Shown: positions 8,211-16,364 of the stretch, in pieces
Position numbering within the stretch: the stretch's first letter is position 1
Layout of the letters: each line of letters starts with the position of its first letter
IMG/VR virus record: IMGVR_UViG_3300020469_000117
Span: 1-36,512 of that record
Strand: one strand, 5' to 3'
Length of the DNA: 36,512 bases
Source of the DNA: a virus
Translations under genes and position numbers: made by a program
The notes under the pieces: generated by a model
Databases searched by the model: none
Told to the model about the DNA's origin: nothing
Seen by the model: only the letters and a program-made list of their open reading frames with translations

Positions 8211-9485
8211 CTATGCTGGAGCAACCGCTTTAACAGCAGCTTCTTTTCCTGAAGATTGTGCAATCAAACCATCAAGTAAAGTAGAAAGTACTAAAGAAGT
8301 ACCACCACTTAAAGACTGAGAGTAAGGATCAACTAAAATATCAAGACCACCGAACATAGCCATATGAACTTTTTCCATATCTAACAATAACGCTCTTGCT
8401 CTAGAAGCAGAGTTTCCGTCAGAACCTACGTTATCTGAAATAGCGTAAGGGATATTAAGAACAGTTCTATCAACTAAGTTCATAGAAGCAGCATTAAATG
8501 CAGAACCATCTTTAGCAGCGATTTGAGCAGTTAAGTCAGCATAAGCATCACCATTCAATAGTAATTTAACTGAAGGCTTGTTTACATCGTTTGACTGAGA
8601 AATCATTTTGCTAAACATAGACTGAATAGTTGCAAGTGCAGTAGAGCTAGTCCAAGACTGAGTACCTGCTGTATAAGCAACACCATCAGCAAAAATAGAA
8701 GTTGGTCCTTGTGCAGCATCTCCACTTACTAATAAGTTCTTTTCAAATTGAGCCATAATAGCTGTTGCAAAGTTTCTTCTGAAAGCAGCCTCAATAGAAG
8801 CGTTTTGAGCTAAAGCAGCGTTAGAAACATTAGTTGCAGCAACAATAGTGCTTGGGTTTAATTGACCACCACCAATAGTACCTGCAGCAGGTTGTGCAAC
8901 AGAACCATCTTCAGGAATAAAACCTGCAGTAATTCCTGCTACGATTGGAATTTTTTGAGAAGCAGAAACACCTGTGTACATTGTAGCACCATTTCCAACT
9001 AATACAGAAGCAGCAAACATATCATCTACGAAAGACTTAACCTCTACTGGTTGAGAGTTAGAAGTTAAAGCAGTATTTGCACGAGATTCCAAAGCAGAGT
9101 GAGGAATAGCCACACCTTTAAAGTTTTGAGAAGGATTCTCGTTACGAGCCTCTTGATCCATTTCACGAACAAGACCTTCAACACGACCTGTTTTTGCAGC
9201 ATTAAAAGCTTCTACAAAAGAAAAACCTCTTAATTCTTTAGAATCAGAAACATTTTGAGTTCCGTGAGAAACAGGTATAGAAGCTGCTTCAGCGTTCAAT
9301 TTTTCTTGACGTTCAACTACCTCAATGTCTTTAGCTAGTTTGTCAATGTTAGTCATCATACCATCGTATGATACTTGCTCGTCAGCAGTAAAGTCACGAG
9401 CCTCATCTTTTGCCAAGGTTAATAGAGTGTTTGCGTTTTCAATTGCAGTAGCTCTCTCTTGACGAATTTCAATCGAATTTTTCAT
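8211..9485 (-). CDS. HK97-fold major capsid protein, 424 aa (variant A)
   Basis: Classic HK97-family capsid precursor. Residues 1-~100 form a charged helical delta/scaffold region (RQERATAIENANTLLTLAKDEARDFTADE, then TNIDKLAKDIEVVERQE). The shell domain follows (VEVKSFVDDMFAASVLV, PIVAGITAGFIPEDGSVAQP, SVKLLLNGDAYADL). The upstream protease gene is expected to remove the delta domain, with cleavage near residue ~100-130 inferred. The ATG overlaps the protease stop by 4 bp. The 3' end from 8366 down lies in the long repeat. Upstream of that the copy at the right edge of the window differs at about 7% of bases. Confidence 0.95.
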   Translation of the reverse strand: MKNSIEIRQERATAIENANTLLTLAKDEARDFTADEQVSYDGMMTNIDKLAKDIEVVERQEKLNAEAASIPVSHGTQNVSDSKELRGFSFVEAFNAAKTGRVEGLVREMDQEARNENPSQNFKGVAIPHSALESRANTALTSNSQPVEVKSFVDDMFAASVLVGNGATMYTGVSASQKIPIVAGITAGFIPEDGSVAQPAAGTIGGGQLNPSTIVAATNVSNAALAQNASIEAAFRRNFATAIMAQFEKNLLVSGDAAQGPTSIFADGVAYTAGTQSWTSSTALATIQSMFSKMISQSNDVNKPSVKLLLNGDAYADLTAQIAAKDGSAFNAASMNLVDRTVLNIPYAISDNVGSDGNSASRARALLLDMEKVHMAMFGGLDILVDPYSQSLSGGTSLVLSTLLDGLIAQSSGKEAAVKAVAPA

Positions 9486-10690
9486 ATTCGTTTTTTTAAT
9501 TTTAATTCATTACTTAATAAATTTAACTTTGAATCATCAAATGATTCCTCAACCTTTTGCTCCACTTCTTCAACTTGAGGGGTTTCTTCTACAGTTGCTT
9601 CCATCTCGAAAGTTTCTTTAGAACGAAGGGCAACATCCGTGTTTGCGTAAGCGCCTACACCGACAATAGAAACGTCAACAAGTCGACCAATTTTTTTAAT
9701 TTCTCTTCTTGTTACATCTCCATCTTTACTCCAATCATCCTCTTCTACTGTAAAAGCAAATGAAGATTCATAAAGTAAACCTCTTTTCATTAATTCTGCT
9801 ACATCATTACCAGTTGTTGTATTAGGTAAAGTTGCATCGTATCGCAATCCTCTTTCATCAACTGATAATTGTAAAGTACCACCCATATTTCTATCTAATA
9901 TTAAATTAGCATCGTGGTTGAAAGTTAAGATTACATTATCTTCTAATCGACCATCAAAAGCTCGTTTAGAAATCGTTTCTCTAAAGCCTAAATCTCTACT
10001 ATCAGTATCGAACAAGGCAGCGTAACCACTAACTCTAGTTTCTTTTGAATCTTCATCCAATCGAATCTCGTAGTTACCATTATAAATTCTAGTTTCTTTA
10101 TTTTCCATAATATATCTATTATTTTTCTCATCCTTATCATCGTCTTTTGAGCCATACATATTTTCATCAACTTGACCCATCACTTCTTTTGCTTGTTCGT
10201 GATTTTCAAAAGGCATATAATATGTTTCTCCATCCATTGTGTGTTCGTGATAACCACTTCCACCAAGTTCTTGAGCTTGTAGTTCAGCTTCTTTTATAGA
10301 GTCATATAATGGTAATTCTATACCATCATTTATCATTGCACCTACTTTCATTCTGTTTTCCTCTTCTCTAGCTATCTCTTTAACTTTTTTCTTAGACCAA
10401 CTAAATCCTGCGTTTCCTCCCCATAAAGCCCACGCTATTCTCCAAGCTGTAGGTCCACCATCATTTTCTTTAGCAGAATAGTGTTTAGCCTTGTTGTTTT
10501 CGTGTCTACTAAAAAAACTAAACATTCTTTTAATACTTGAGATACTTAAATTACCATTGATTATATCTCTAGCACGAGAAACTCCTGTTTGAGTTCCACC
10601 TCTACCATATTCCTTTCTCCATTCTAAGCCCTTACGAGCCTCTTCTCTCATTCCATTAGTAGGAGTAGTATTTATGTCTTTTAGTGCCAC
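9482..10690 (-). CDS. HK97-type prohead maturation protease with an extra N-terminal domain, 402 aa
   Basis: Residues ~200-360 are an S78-type prohead protease: RVSGYAALFDTDSRDLGFRETI, the catalytic His in ILTFNHD (H259) and the Ser in LYESSFAF (S309/S310). It would cleave the capsid delta domain inside the prohead. Residues 1-~110 form a separate domain (MREEARKGLEWRKEYGRGGT, later GPTAWRIAWALWGGNAG) that is also found in other phage maturation proteins. Residues ~115-175 hold a further YHEHTMDGETYYMPF segment. The frame starts with GTG, sharing its first base with the portal stop. An internal ATG at 10108 (residue 195) could yield the protease domain alone. Confidence 0.9.
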   Translation of the reverse strand: MALKDINTTPTNGMREEARKGLEWRKEYGRGGTQTGVSRARDIINGNLSISSIKRMFSFFSRHENNKAKHYSAKENDGGPTAWRIAWALWGGNAGFSWSKKKVKEIAREEENRMKVGAMINDGIELPLYDSIKEAELQAQELGGSGYHEHTMDGETYYMPFENHEQAKEVMGQVDENMYGSKDDDKDEKNNRYIMENKETRIYNGNYEIRLDEDSKETRVSGYAALFDTDSRDLGFRETISKRAFDGRLEDNVILTFNHDANLILDRNMGGTLQLSVDERGLRYDATLPNTTTGNDVAELMKRGLLYESSFAFTVEEDDWSKDGDVTRREIKKIGRLVDVSIVGVGAYANTDVALRSKETFEMEATVEETPQVEEVEQKVEESFDDSKLNLLSNELKLKKRI

Positions 10691-11943
10691 TATATATCTT
10701 GTCTTGAAGTAGCTTCGCCTAAACTATCTAAAGGCATCATATTACTTTGCATATAAACATTTTCACTTGGTCCACCCATAGAGTTCATATCTTCAAAAGC
10801 TCTAACCTCATCAGGTGAGATAACACCAATGTTTACAAGTGTTCTATAGTAGTCTGCTCTTGACTTAGAGTCACCTCTTAGAAGGGCAGTTAAATTAAAT
10901 TTAAAATATTGTGAACCTTTCTTATTGAAAGGAATTAATTTTTGATTTAAAGCCATCTCAATACGCTTAATCCAAGGTGTGATAGTGTGTACCACAAAGT
11001 CGATTTGCTGTGCTTCTATGTTAGAATATGTAGCTCTACTAAGATCGTTTACGAGGTGATTAGGCACTCTAAAAACACGACAAATATCACTAATTTGATA
11101 TTGTCTAGTTTCTAAAAATTGTGCTTGATTGTTTGGAATCTGTCGGCTCATAAATTCCATTCCTTCTTCAAGTATTGCAGTTTTACCTGCGTTGATTGAG
11201 CCACTATAAGTTTGATTCCAACTAGCTCGTAATCTTTTGGCTGTTTCAGGTTTAAGTGTTCCTGGGTGTTTAAGAATACCACCTACTGATGCTCCGTTCT
11301 TAAAGAACGAACCTGCAAATTGTTCGATAGATAAAGATATACCTAAAGACTCTGCTGCACTTTGTATTGGTGACTTACCCATTACTCCATCACAAGACAA
11401 TCCTTTTATGTGGATCATATTTTCTGAAGTAACTTTTCCTGTGATTGGATAAGGTATAGTTTCGTTTTGTTCTATCTCGTAATAAACTTCTCTACCATCA
11501 GGCGATACATAAACACTTACATCATCACATTGGATAGGGATTATTTGAGTAGGTAGACCTCCGTTATTTCTTTCTATGTAAGCAAAGAAGTTTCCATCTA
11601 GGCAAAGGTCTACTAAGGCTCTTTCAAAAAAGCTAAAAGAGTTGTAGAGAGTTGAAGGTTGCTCTCCTACTAAAGAGTGAAGTGGATTATCAGATAAAAT
11701 ATATCTCTTGTTATCTGAGTCTTTTTCGTATAACGAGATAGGTAGAGAAGCTATTGTTTCAGAGATTACTTTTACACAACTCCAAACTGTTGAAAGCTGT
11801 AGAGAGCGTTCTTTTGAAATTGGTTGATTAGATGAGTTGCCCATTATTGAAGCGTTCCCATATAAACTCGTATTGTAAAACCTTTCCTCTTGGTTAGGTT
11901 GTACTTGAGGTTTTCTTCTAAAAAAATCTAAAAATGTAGCCAA
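10690..11943 (-). CDS. HK97-family portal protein, 417 aa
   Basis: Portal dodecamer subunit through which DNA is packaged and ejected. Family features include the N-terminal STVWSCVKVISETIASLPISLYEKD segment, the wing region with FAYIERNNGGLPTQIIPI, the GKSPIQSAAESLGIS segment and the C-terminal crown helix (LSRATYSNIEAQQIDFVVHTITPWIKRIE). Length is normal for the family. It is preceded by a 65-bp gap from the sigma-like gene and overlaps the protease start by one base. It lies wholly outside the long repeat, so only one copy is present. Confidence 0.94.
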   Translation of the reverse strand: MATFLDFFRRKPQVQPNQEERFYNTSLYGNASIMGNSSNQPISKERSLQLSTVWSCVKVISETIASLPISLYEKDSDNKRYILSDNPLHSLVGEQPSTLYNSFSFFERALVDLCLDGNFFAYIERNNGGLPTQIIPIQCDDVSVYVSPDGREVYYEIEQNETIPYPITGKVTSENMIHIKGLSCDGVMGKSPIQSAAESLGISLSIEQFAGSFFKNGASVGGILKHPGTLKPETAKRLRASWNQTYSGSINAGKTAILEEGMEFMSRQIPNNQAQFLETRQYQISDICRVFRVPNHLVNDLSRATYSNIEAQQIDFVVHTITPWIKRIEMALNQKLIPFNKKGSQYFKFNLTALLRGDSKSRADYYRTLVNIGVISPDEVRAFEDMNSMGGPSENVYMQSNMMPLDSLGEATSRQDI

Positions 11944-12008
11944 ATCCTTCTTGGGTTTAATATACCTTATCCATATAGATATATAGAAAAGGTGTTTTTG
12001 TGAACCTT

Positions 12009-12506
12009 TTATTTATATTTTTTTTTCAAATAACCAACAATCCTTTGTAGATATTTGTAAACTTGTCTTGTAGACACCATCTTAATATTAGCTATCTCAC
12101 TAACTTTAAAGTTGTAAACGTACCTTAGTTCAATTATTTCTCTTTCTTTTTTAGTAAGCAAGTGGTGTATATCAATCCAAATTTTATCAGCTAATGGATT
12201 GTATTCTTGTTCATCTATATCTACAAATGGTATTTGCTGTCTGTACTTTTTGTGAAATGGTGAAGTGCTTGAAAATACTTGATTGGTAATTATTCTAGCT
12301 ATGTAAAATTTAAAATGACCTTGTTCGTAGATAGTCTGTATAGACTCATTATTTTGTGTAAGTAAAATTAAACAAACCTCTTGCACTAAATCATCTCGAA
12401 AATGCAAGTCCTTGTTAGACCTAAGAACATTAGTACAAATCTCTACGATAGAGTTGTACTCCTTTTCTACTATTTCGTTCTTAGATAAAAAATATTTCTT
12501 TGTCAT
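12009..12506 (-). CDS. Sigma-70-like helix-turn-helix protein, 165 aa
   Basis: The protein has the two-part layout of a short sigma factor. A region-2-like part contains DDLVQEVCLILL and HFKFYIARIITNQVFS. A region-4-like part contains LLTKKEREIIELRYVYNFKVSEIANIKMVSTRQVYKYLQRI, a typical helix-turn-helix. It may redirect host RNA polymerase to late promoters, or serve only as a DNA-binding regulator. I chose the ATG at 12506, which overlaps the terminase 3' end by 26 bp. A GTG at 12521 would add five residues. Its place between terminase and portal is unusual for a regulator. The sigma role is an inference from motif pattern alone. Confidence 0.65.
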   Translation of the reverse strand: MTKKYFLSKNEIVEKEYNSIVEICTNVLRSNKDLHFRDDLVQEVCLILLTQNNESIQTIYEQGHFKFYIARIITNQVFSSTSPFHKKYRQQIPFVDIDEQEYNPLADKIWIDIHHLLTKKEREIIELRYVYNFKVSEIANIKMVSTRQVYKYLQRIVGYLKKKYK

Positions 12507-14064
12507 CGTAAGCCGATCCACCTTTATTTTTATTTTCCATTGCTTCAGATAGTGCCATAATACAAGCTACGACACCATCAATTTTTTCATTACTACGTGC
12601 CTTATTAGGTTTGACGTTATTCGCAGGGTCGTAAGTCAGCACTACGTTACTCATCATCCATCTAAGAACTGGGTCTCCTCCGTGACGAATCTTACCACTA
12701 AGAATTAATGTTTCAAATTCTTTAGTTGCAGGTGACATAGTTTTAAATCCTTGACCTACTGGAATACAAGGACATCCATCTTCTGTCAGGTCGATTATTA
12801 GCTGACTTGAGTTCCAACGGTCATACGCAACTATCTGAATATCAAATAGTTCACTTAAGTCAACAATCTTTTGTTTTATATAGTTGTAGTCAGTTACATC
12901 TCCAGGAGTATAGATAACATAATCTTCTCTGTGCCACTTATCATAATTTACTTTATCTCTCTCAGACCTCTTTTTAGCGTTCTCTTCAGGAATAAAATTG
13001 TAGTTAATTATATCGTAACCACCCTCTTCATCAGGGAACAATAAAGCTAAACAAGTAATATCTCGTGTACTTGCAAGGTCTAATCCTGCGTAACAAACTT
13101 TACCTTTTAAATAATTTCTATCAACCTCACCATCACACAGCATCCACTTCTCGTCACTAATCCACTTAGTTTCATTGGCAACCCATTGATTTAAATGAAG
13201 TCTACGCCAAGTATTCTCAAATGAAGGTTCATTTTTTGCCTTGATAGCTTGTTGGTGCATATACTCTTTAGTCACAATACTTCCGTAACCAGGATTCGCT
13301 TTCTTCCAAACCTCTTCGCTAAAAATATCATCTCCTTCATCAGCTTCATAAACAATTCCTAAGAACGAATCGTCCTCAATAGAACCATCAATTAATTTTT
13401 TAGAATAGTCGTAAAGCTCTCTCGATATGTGGTCTTTCTGATTACCTGCCCCTGCTGTAGTTATCCCTAACATAAGAGGTTCTTTTCTAGCACCCATAGA
13501 TGTAAGTAACACATCGTAGAGGTCACGATTCTTGTGAGAGTGAATCTCATCAAGTAAACAACAAGAGAGGTTTAGTCCGTGCTTGGTATCTGCATCAGCC
13601 GAAATAACTTTGTAGTACGATCCAACTTTATCGTAAGTAATTGAGTCACGATAAGTACCTGCTCTTTTGATAAGGTTAGGCTCTTGTAAAACCATTTGTT
13701 TAGCTATCGAAAAACTTAACCTTGCTTGTTCTTTATCAGCAGCAGCCGATACAATCTCAGCACCTTTCTCTCCATCAGAAAAAAGCATATAGAGTGCTAT
13801 ACCAACCATCATCGTAGTCTTTCCATTCTTACGAGGAATGAAAATAAAGCATTGTCTAAATTTTCTAAGTTTAGTTTTCTTAGACTTCCAACCGAAGATA
13901 GCTTCTATGATTTCTATTTGCCAAGGCTCTAGTACAAATTGTTGACCTGCTAATTCACCTTTAGTGTGTTTACAAAAAGTTTGTATAAAGTCACAAGCCC
14001 TCTTCGCTGACTTCTCATCAAAGTAGTATTTAGACTCATCTATTCTGTGAAGATTATTCGCCAC
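12481..14064 (-). CDS. terL: Terminase large subunit, 527 aa
   Basis: DNA-packaging motor with ATPase and nuclease domains. Walker A is PRKNGKT (residues 77-83), Walker B is CCLLDE with D172/E173, and the RNase H-like nuclease begins at CYAGLDLASTRD (D329), with further acidic residues downstream (YDRWNSSQ..., VDGVVA-like GVVACIMA near the end). The arrangement and the RKNGKT motif fit the phage terminase group that pairs with P27-type small subunits. The start overlaps the small subunit stop by 11 bp. It would assemble on the portal and cut concatemeric DNA. Confidence 0.95.
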   Translation of the reverse strand: MANNLHRIDESKYYFDEKSAKRACDFIQTFCKHTKGELAGQQFVLEPWQIEIIEAIFGWKSKKTKLRKFRQCFIFIPRKNGKTTMMVGIALYMLFSDGEKGAEIVSAAADKEQARLSFSIAKQMVLQEPNLIKRAGTYRDSITYDKVGSYYKVISADADTKHGLNLSCCLLDEIHSHKNRDLYDVLLTSMGARKEPLMLGITTAGAGNQKDHISRELYDYSKKLIDGSIEDDSFLGIVYEADEGDDIFSEEVWKKANPGYGSIVTKEYMHQQAIKAKNEPSFENTWRRLHLNQWVANETKWISDEKWMLCDGEVDRNYLKGKVCYAGLDLASTRDITCLALLFPDEEGGYDIINYNFIPEENAKKRSERDKVNYDKWHREDYVIYTPGDVTDYNYIKQKIVDLSELFDIQIVAYDRWNSSQLIIDLTEDGCPCIPVGQGFKTMSPATKEFETLILSGKIRHGGDPVLRWMMSNVVLTYDPANNVKPNKARSNEKIDGVVACIMALSEAMENKNKGGSAYDDKEIFFI

Positions 14065-14527
14065 CGTTGAAGAAGTTTTCTATTTTAACATCAGGTGTAC
14101 CTGTAGAATTTTCAATAGCATTTACCTTAGCTCTACTCGAAGGAGTCAATCCAAATTCTTTAAGCAACTGAAAGACCCTTACAAAAGATTGATTAGCAAT
14201 TTGAACTTCAGGTCTTATAGTTGGTTTTGAGTTTCCTTCTCTTGAGATAACTTCAACAGTTGCACCCAATTCGTTTACTACTTCCTTAGCTTTTTTATAT
14301 TCGCTGTAAGCATCACAAAGAAGAGTAAGAGCCAACTCGTCTGCTTGAGTAAGCACAGACATATCGTGAAGTAAAGTACTTAGTTCGGCAAAAGCTTTTT
14401 GACCATCCTCAGATAGCCAAGTAGGAATTGGTGGAATCACGCAAGGTAGCTTAGGCTCATTTTCGTTTACACGATCTTTGCGAAGTGTTCCTCTTTGATT
14501 TTTTAATTCTGTAGGCAATCGTTTCAT
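14054..14527 (-). CDS. terS: Terminase small subunit, P27 family, 157 aa
   Basis: P27-type small terminase, which recognises phage DNA and loads the large subunit. It has a basic N-terminus with a LPxELKxxRGTLRKDR stretch, then PxCVIPPIPTWLSEDGQKAFAELS, helices with LTQADELALTLLCDAYSEY, and a C-terminal FGLTPSSRAKV segment that is typical of this family. It is the first gene of the long minus-strand late unit, and the adjacent non-coding stretch upstream is the natural place for a recognition site. Confidence 0.92.
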   Translation of the reverse strand: MKRLPTELKNQRGTLRKDRVNENEPKLPCVIPPIPTWLSEDGQKAFAELSTLLHDMSVLTQADELALTLLCDAYSEYKKAKEVVNELGATVEVISREGNSKPTIRPEVQIANQSFVRVFQLLKEFGLTPSSRAKVNAIENSTGTPDVKIENFFNGGE

Positions 14528-14602
14528 ACCTCACAAAAATATAAAAAAATAATTAAACTTTAATATACTATATATATATATCTTTATCCTTAACCCTTTG
14601 GT

Positions 14603-14630
14603 AAGGCTTTGCTAAGGCTATCTAAAGGCT
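14603..14630. repeat. Three AAGGCT direct repeats at 11-bp period
   Basis: AAGGCT occurs at 14603, 14614 and 14625, each start 11 bp from the next, so all three lie on the same face of the helix. The extended consensus is TAAGGCTAT. This resembles a cooperative protein-binding site. Candidates are the small terminase or a late regulator. Confidence 0.6.
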
Positions 14631-14690
14631 ATAAGTTTTTTGGGTTTGGAACTACCATAGGGCTAGGTAGAATAACAACAAAGTAGAGAA

Positions 14691-14786
14691 CCCTTTTCCT
14701 GGTGAGGGAATTCCCCTATGCCTCTTCCCCCTGAAAAGGGCTACCCCCACAACCCCTTTTCTATTGACAGCACTTACAGAAAGGGG
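14691..14786. repeat. G/C-rich island with nested inverted repeats
   Basis: CCCTTTTC (14691-14698) pairs with GAAAAGGG (14733-14740). The interval contains the perfect palindrome GGGAATTCCC (14706-14715). A second pair, CCCCTTT (14753-14759) and AAAGGGG (14780-14786), follows, and a run of G continues to about 14791. Composition is strikingly unlike the flanking A/T-rich DNA. Confidence 0.55.
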
Positions 14787-15002
14787 GGCGGTGGTTTCGA
14801 GAGTCAAAAGTCGTATGACAGATTGACCCCTATTGTCTTATAATAAATATTATGTAAAATTATAGTTTGGCTTTATTCCTGGTTAAATTGTAATAAATAT
14901 AAAATCTTACTGTACTAATATTTTAAATATATGGTTTTAAGCTATTTTAAGGCGGTCCTGGTGCATTAAAATATAATTGTAATATGTTTATATATTTACC
15001 AC

Positions 15003-15028
15003 AAAAAAAACCCTTTAAATAGGGTTTA
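15003..15028 (-). terminator. Intrinsic terminator (second of a tandem pair)
   Basis: On the minus strand AACCCT, a 6-base loop and AGGGTT form a hairpin directly followed by a run of eight T residues. It lies 36 bp beyond the first terminator. Confidence 0.8.
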
Positions 15029-15063
15029 TATTGATTTGTTTTAAAAGCTTTAATATAAGGCAT

Positions 15064-15090
15064 AAAAAAAACCGCTATAAAAGCGGCTTT
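15064..15090 (-). terminator. Intrinsic terminator (first of a tandem pair)
   Basis: On the minus strand CCGCT (15086-15082) pairs with AGCGG (15076-15072), flanked by a G-T pair, and the hairpin is followed by about eight T residues. It closes the transcript that begins with the GP88-type gene, 28 bp past the stop at 15118. Confidence 0.83.
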
Positions 15091-15117
15091 AATTAGTTTT
15101 TAAACTGGTTTATATTA

Positions 15118-15450
15118 TTAGTATTTTTTTAGTTTGATTAATTGGTTAGAGTTTATCAAATAAAAATAGTAAGTATCTATATTTTTAACACTACTATAAT
15201 TATTAACACCTAAATAAAAAGATGCGTTAATTTTACATAGGTTTTTAAATGCTTGTAACGAATGCAAATAATCGAACGTTTTATGACTGGTTTTAATTTT
15301 ACCCTTAACAAAGTAAAATTTATTTATTTGTTCATTAGCTGCAAATTTTAACGCATCATAAAAGGACTTAAAAAAATAATCTTTTTTGATCGTCTTTTTA
15401 TAAAGCTTTAGAGCTGAAAATACTTTTTTTGTTTGTGTAACTTTGTACAT
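15118..15450 (-). CDS. Unknown protein, 110 aa, basic
   Basis: I do not recognise this protein. It is rich in Lys, Tyr and Phe (MYKVTQTKKVFSALKLYKKTIKKDYFF...), has no membrane segment, and is predicted mixed helix/strand by eye. The start lies 11 bp beyond the GP88-type stop, and the pair is closed by two terminators, so both are made from one short transcript. The linkage suggests it works with or modulates the GP88 protein, but nothing in the sequence proves that. Confidence 0.7.
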   Translation of the reverse strand: MYKVTQTKKVFSALKLYKKTIKKDYFFKSFYDALKFAANEQINKFYFVKGKIKTSHKTFDYLHSLQAFKNLCKINASFYLGVNNYSSVKNIDTYYFYLINSNQLIKLKKY

Positions 15451-15461
15451 AGTTTTAAATT

Positions 15462-16109
15462 TTAGTGGATTAATAAACCGATTTTATTATTTTTTGGGTT
15501 GATAGCCTCTAAATCATTATTTGAGGCGTCAATATAGCCTTGTTTTGTCATCTCTTCCATAGAATAGAATATTTTCGAATGTCGGTCGCTTTCCTGGTCA
15601 ATTAAATTATCAAATCTAGAGCCAAGCGAATAAATCACCGTAAAATTAGCAGGTAAAAAGTCAAATTCATCAAATAACATTTTAGACTTAGTATATGCGT
15701 AAAATGTAACATCTTCAAAATTTCGCATTATTTCAAACCATTGGAGTATATAATCACGATTATAAAAATCCCCAGAATCGTGAATACGTACGTGAGTCGC
15801 TTTGCGTCTCTTTATTGCGTCCGTTATTTTTGATTTGAAGAGCTGCGGCTCTTTAGTAAGTAAATACCGCTTCTCATAGGCTTTTTTTGTGTTATTCCAT
15901 ATAAAAGAACCTTTTCGAGCATAACAAAACTTTATGCAGTCTTTCGCAAATGGACACGTGACTTTTCCGGTGCTGTGGGACTTATAAGCACTTATCCCGA
16001 AATTATAAAGACGTATGTTTTCTTTTTTACTGGTTTTACGCATCTTTTCATTTTGCGTTAACACCTGGTTAAATTTTAGATCATTAAGATCATTAATAGT
16101 AAATTTCAT
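15462..16109 (-). CDS. GP88-family phage protein with Cys cluster, 215 aa
   Basis: Matches the phage GP88 family by its cysteine block TCPFAKDCIKFCYARKG (C52, C58, C62), the RYLLTKEPQLF stretch and the RIHDSGDFYNRDY motif (residues 108-120), followed by TFYAYTKSK. The C-x5-C-x3-C block with CYA, and the HDSGDF strand, recall radical SAM-type barrel proteins, which would make it a [4Fe-4S] enzyme, but this is inference since the canonical CxxxCxxC spacing is not met. The protein ends at NKIGLLIH. I see no C-terminal Cys group, so it may be shorter than relatives. It is expressed from its own promoter at 16137-16162, divergent from the early genes. Confidence 0.7.
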   Translation of the reverse strand: MKFTINDLNDLKFNQVLTQNEKMRKTSKKENIRLYNFGISAYKSHSTGKVTCPFAKDCIKFCYARKGSFIWNNTKKAYEKRYLLTKEPQLFKSKITDAIKRRKATHVRIHDSGDFYNRDYILQWFEIMRNFEDVTFYAYTKSKMLFDEFDFLPANFTVIYSLGSRFDNLIDQESDRHSKIFYSMEEMTKQGYIDASNNDLEAINPKNNKIGLLIH

Positions 16110-16136
16110 TTTTTTGGTTTTTGGTTAACAATGAAA

Positions 16137-16162
16137 CAAATATATATAAAATTATTCACAAA
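16137..16162 (-). promoter_or_regulatory. Bacteroidota-type promoter for the GP88 unit
   Basis: On the minus strand TATATTTG (16144-16137) fits the -7 consensus TAnnTTTG, and a TTTG lies upstream at 16162-16159. The spacer of 14 bp is shorter than usual. The box is 28 bp from the ATG at 16109, the same distance scale as in the divergent promoter. Confidence 0.55.
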
Positions 16163-16364
16163 TAACACAAAAATGTAAAAAACTATAAAAAAGCGGCATA
16201 AGGAACACGCATATATAAAAAAAAATAAGATCACCAAATAAAAAAGTACTTTTCTCAAAATCAGACACTTTGACAGCCGAAAACCGCTAATAACAAGGTC
16301 ATTTATTGCACCTACTCAAAACGGTGGCGGTCCAAAAATTTTTTTTGATTTTTTTTTATTTTGT
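16163..16364. other. Divergent control region without genes
   Basis: About 200 bp separating the two outward-facing promoters. It is A/T-rich with a G/C-containing core (around 16270-16335, containing ACCGCTAAT and CGGTGGCGGTCC) and a long T tract (16340-16360). AGCGG (about 16191) and CCGCT (about 16285) are inverted. An operator here is plausible, but no clear palindrome stands out. Confidence 0.4.

Larger units (their letters stand above)
3747..8366. repeat. Long direct repeat, left copy (4620 bp, partner at 31698)
   Basis: This block recurs at a constant offset of 27,951 bp with no difference that I can find by reading. The first mismatch to the left is 3746 (c) versus 31697 (t). The first to the right is 8367 (a) versus 36318 (t). 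It spans most of the gpG gene, the whole block from the tube paralogue to the connector, and the 3' end of the capsid gene. Confidence 0.95.
14528..15002. other. Non-coding stretch upstream of terS
   Basis: No reading frame of credible length or composition is seen. From left to right it holds an A/T-rich leader (14530-14585), three phased AAGGCT repeats (14603-14630), a G/C-rich island with inverted repeats (about 14690-14800), and then an A/T-rich tract up to the terminators at 15003. The late promoter should lie here, but I find no full TTG / TAnnTTTG pair on the minus strand. Confidence 0.7.

Noticed and set aside
14534-14541. TATTTTTG on the minus strand, a TAnnTTTG match 7 bp from the terS ATG
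   Set aside because: No -33 TTG at a usable distance, and transcription would start on the start codon. A chance match in A/T-rich DNA is likely.
14528-15117. Diversity-generating retroelement or retron near the G/C-rich island
   Set aside because: No reverse transcriptase gene and no template/variable repeat pair seen in the window.
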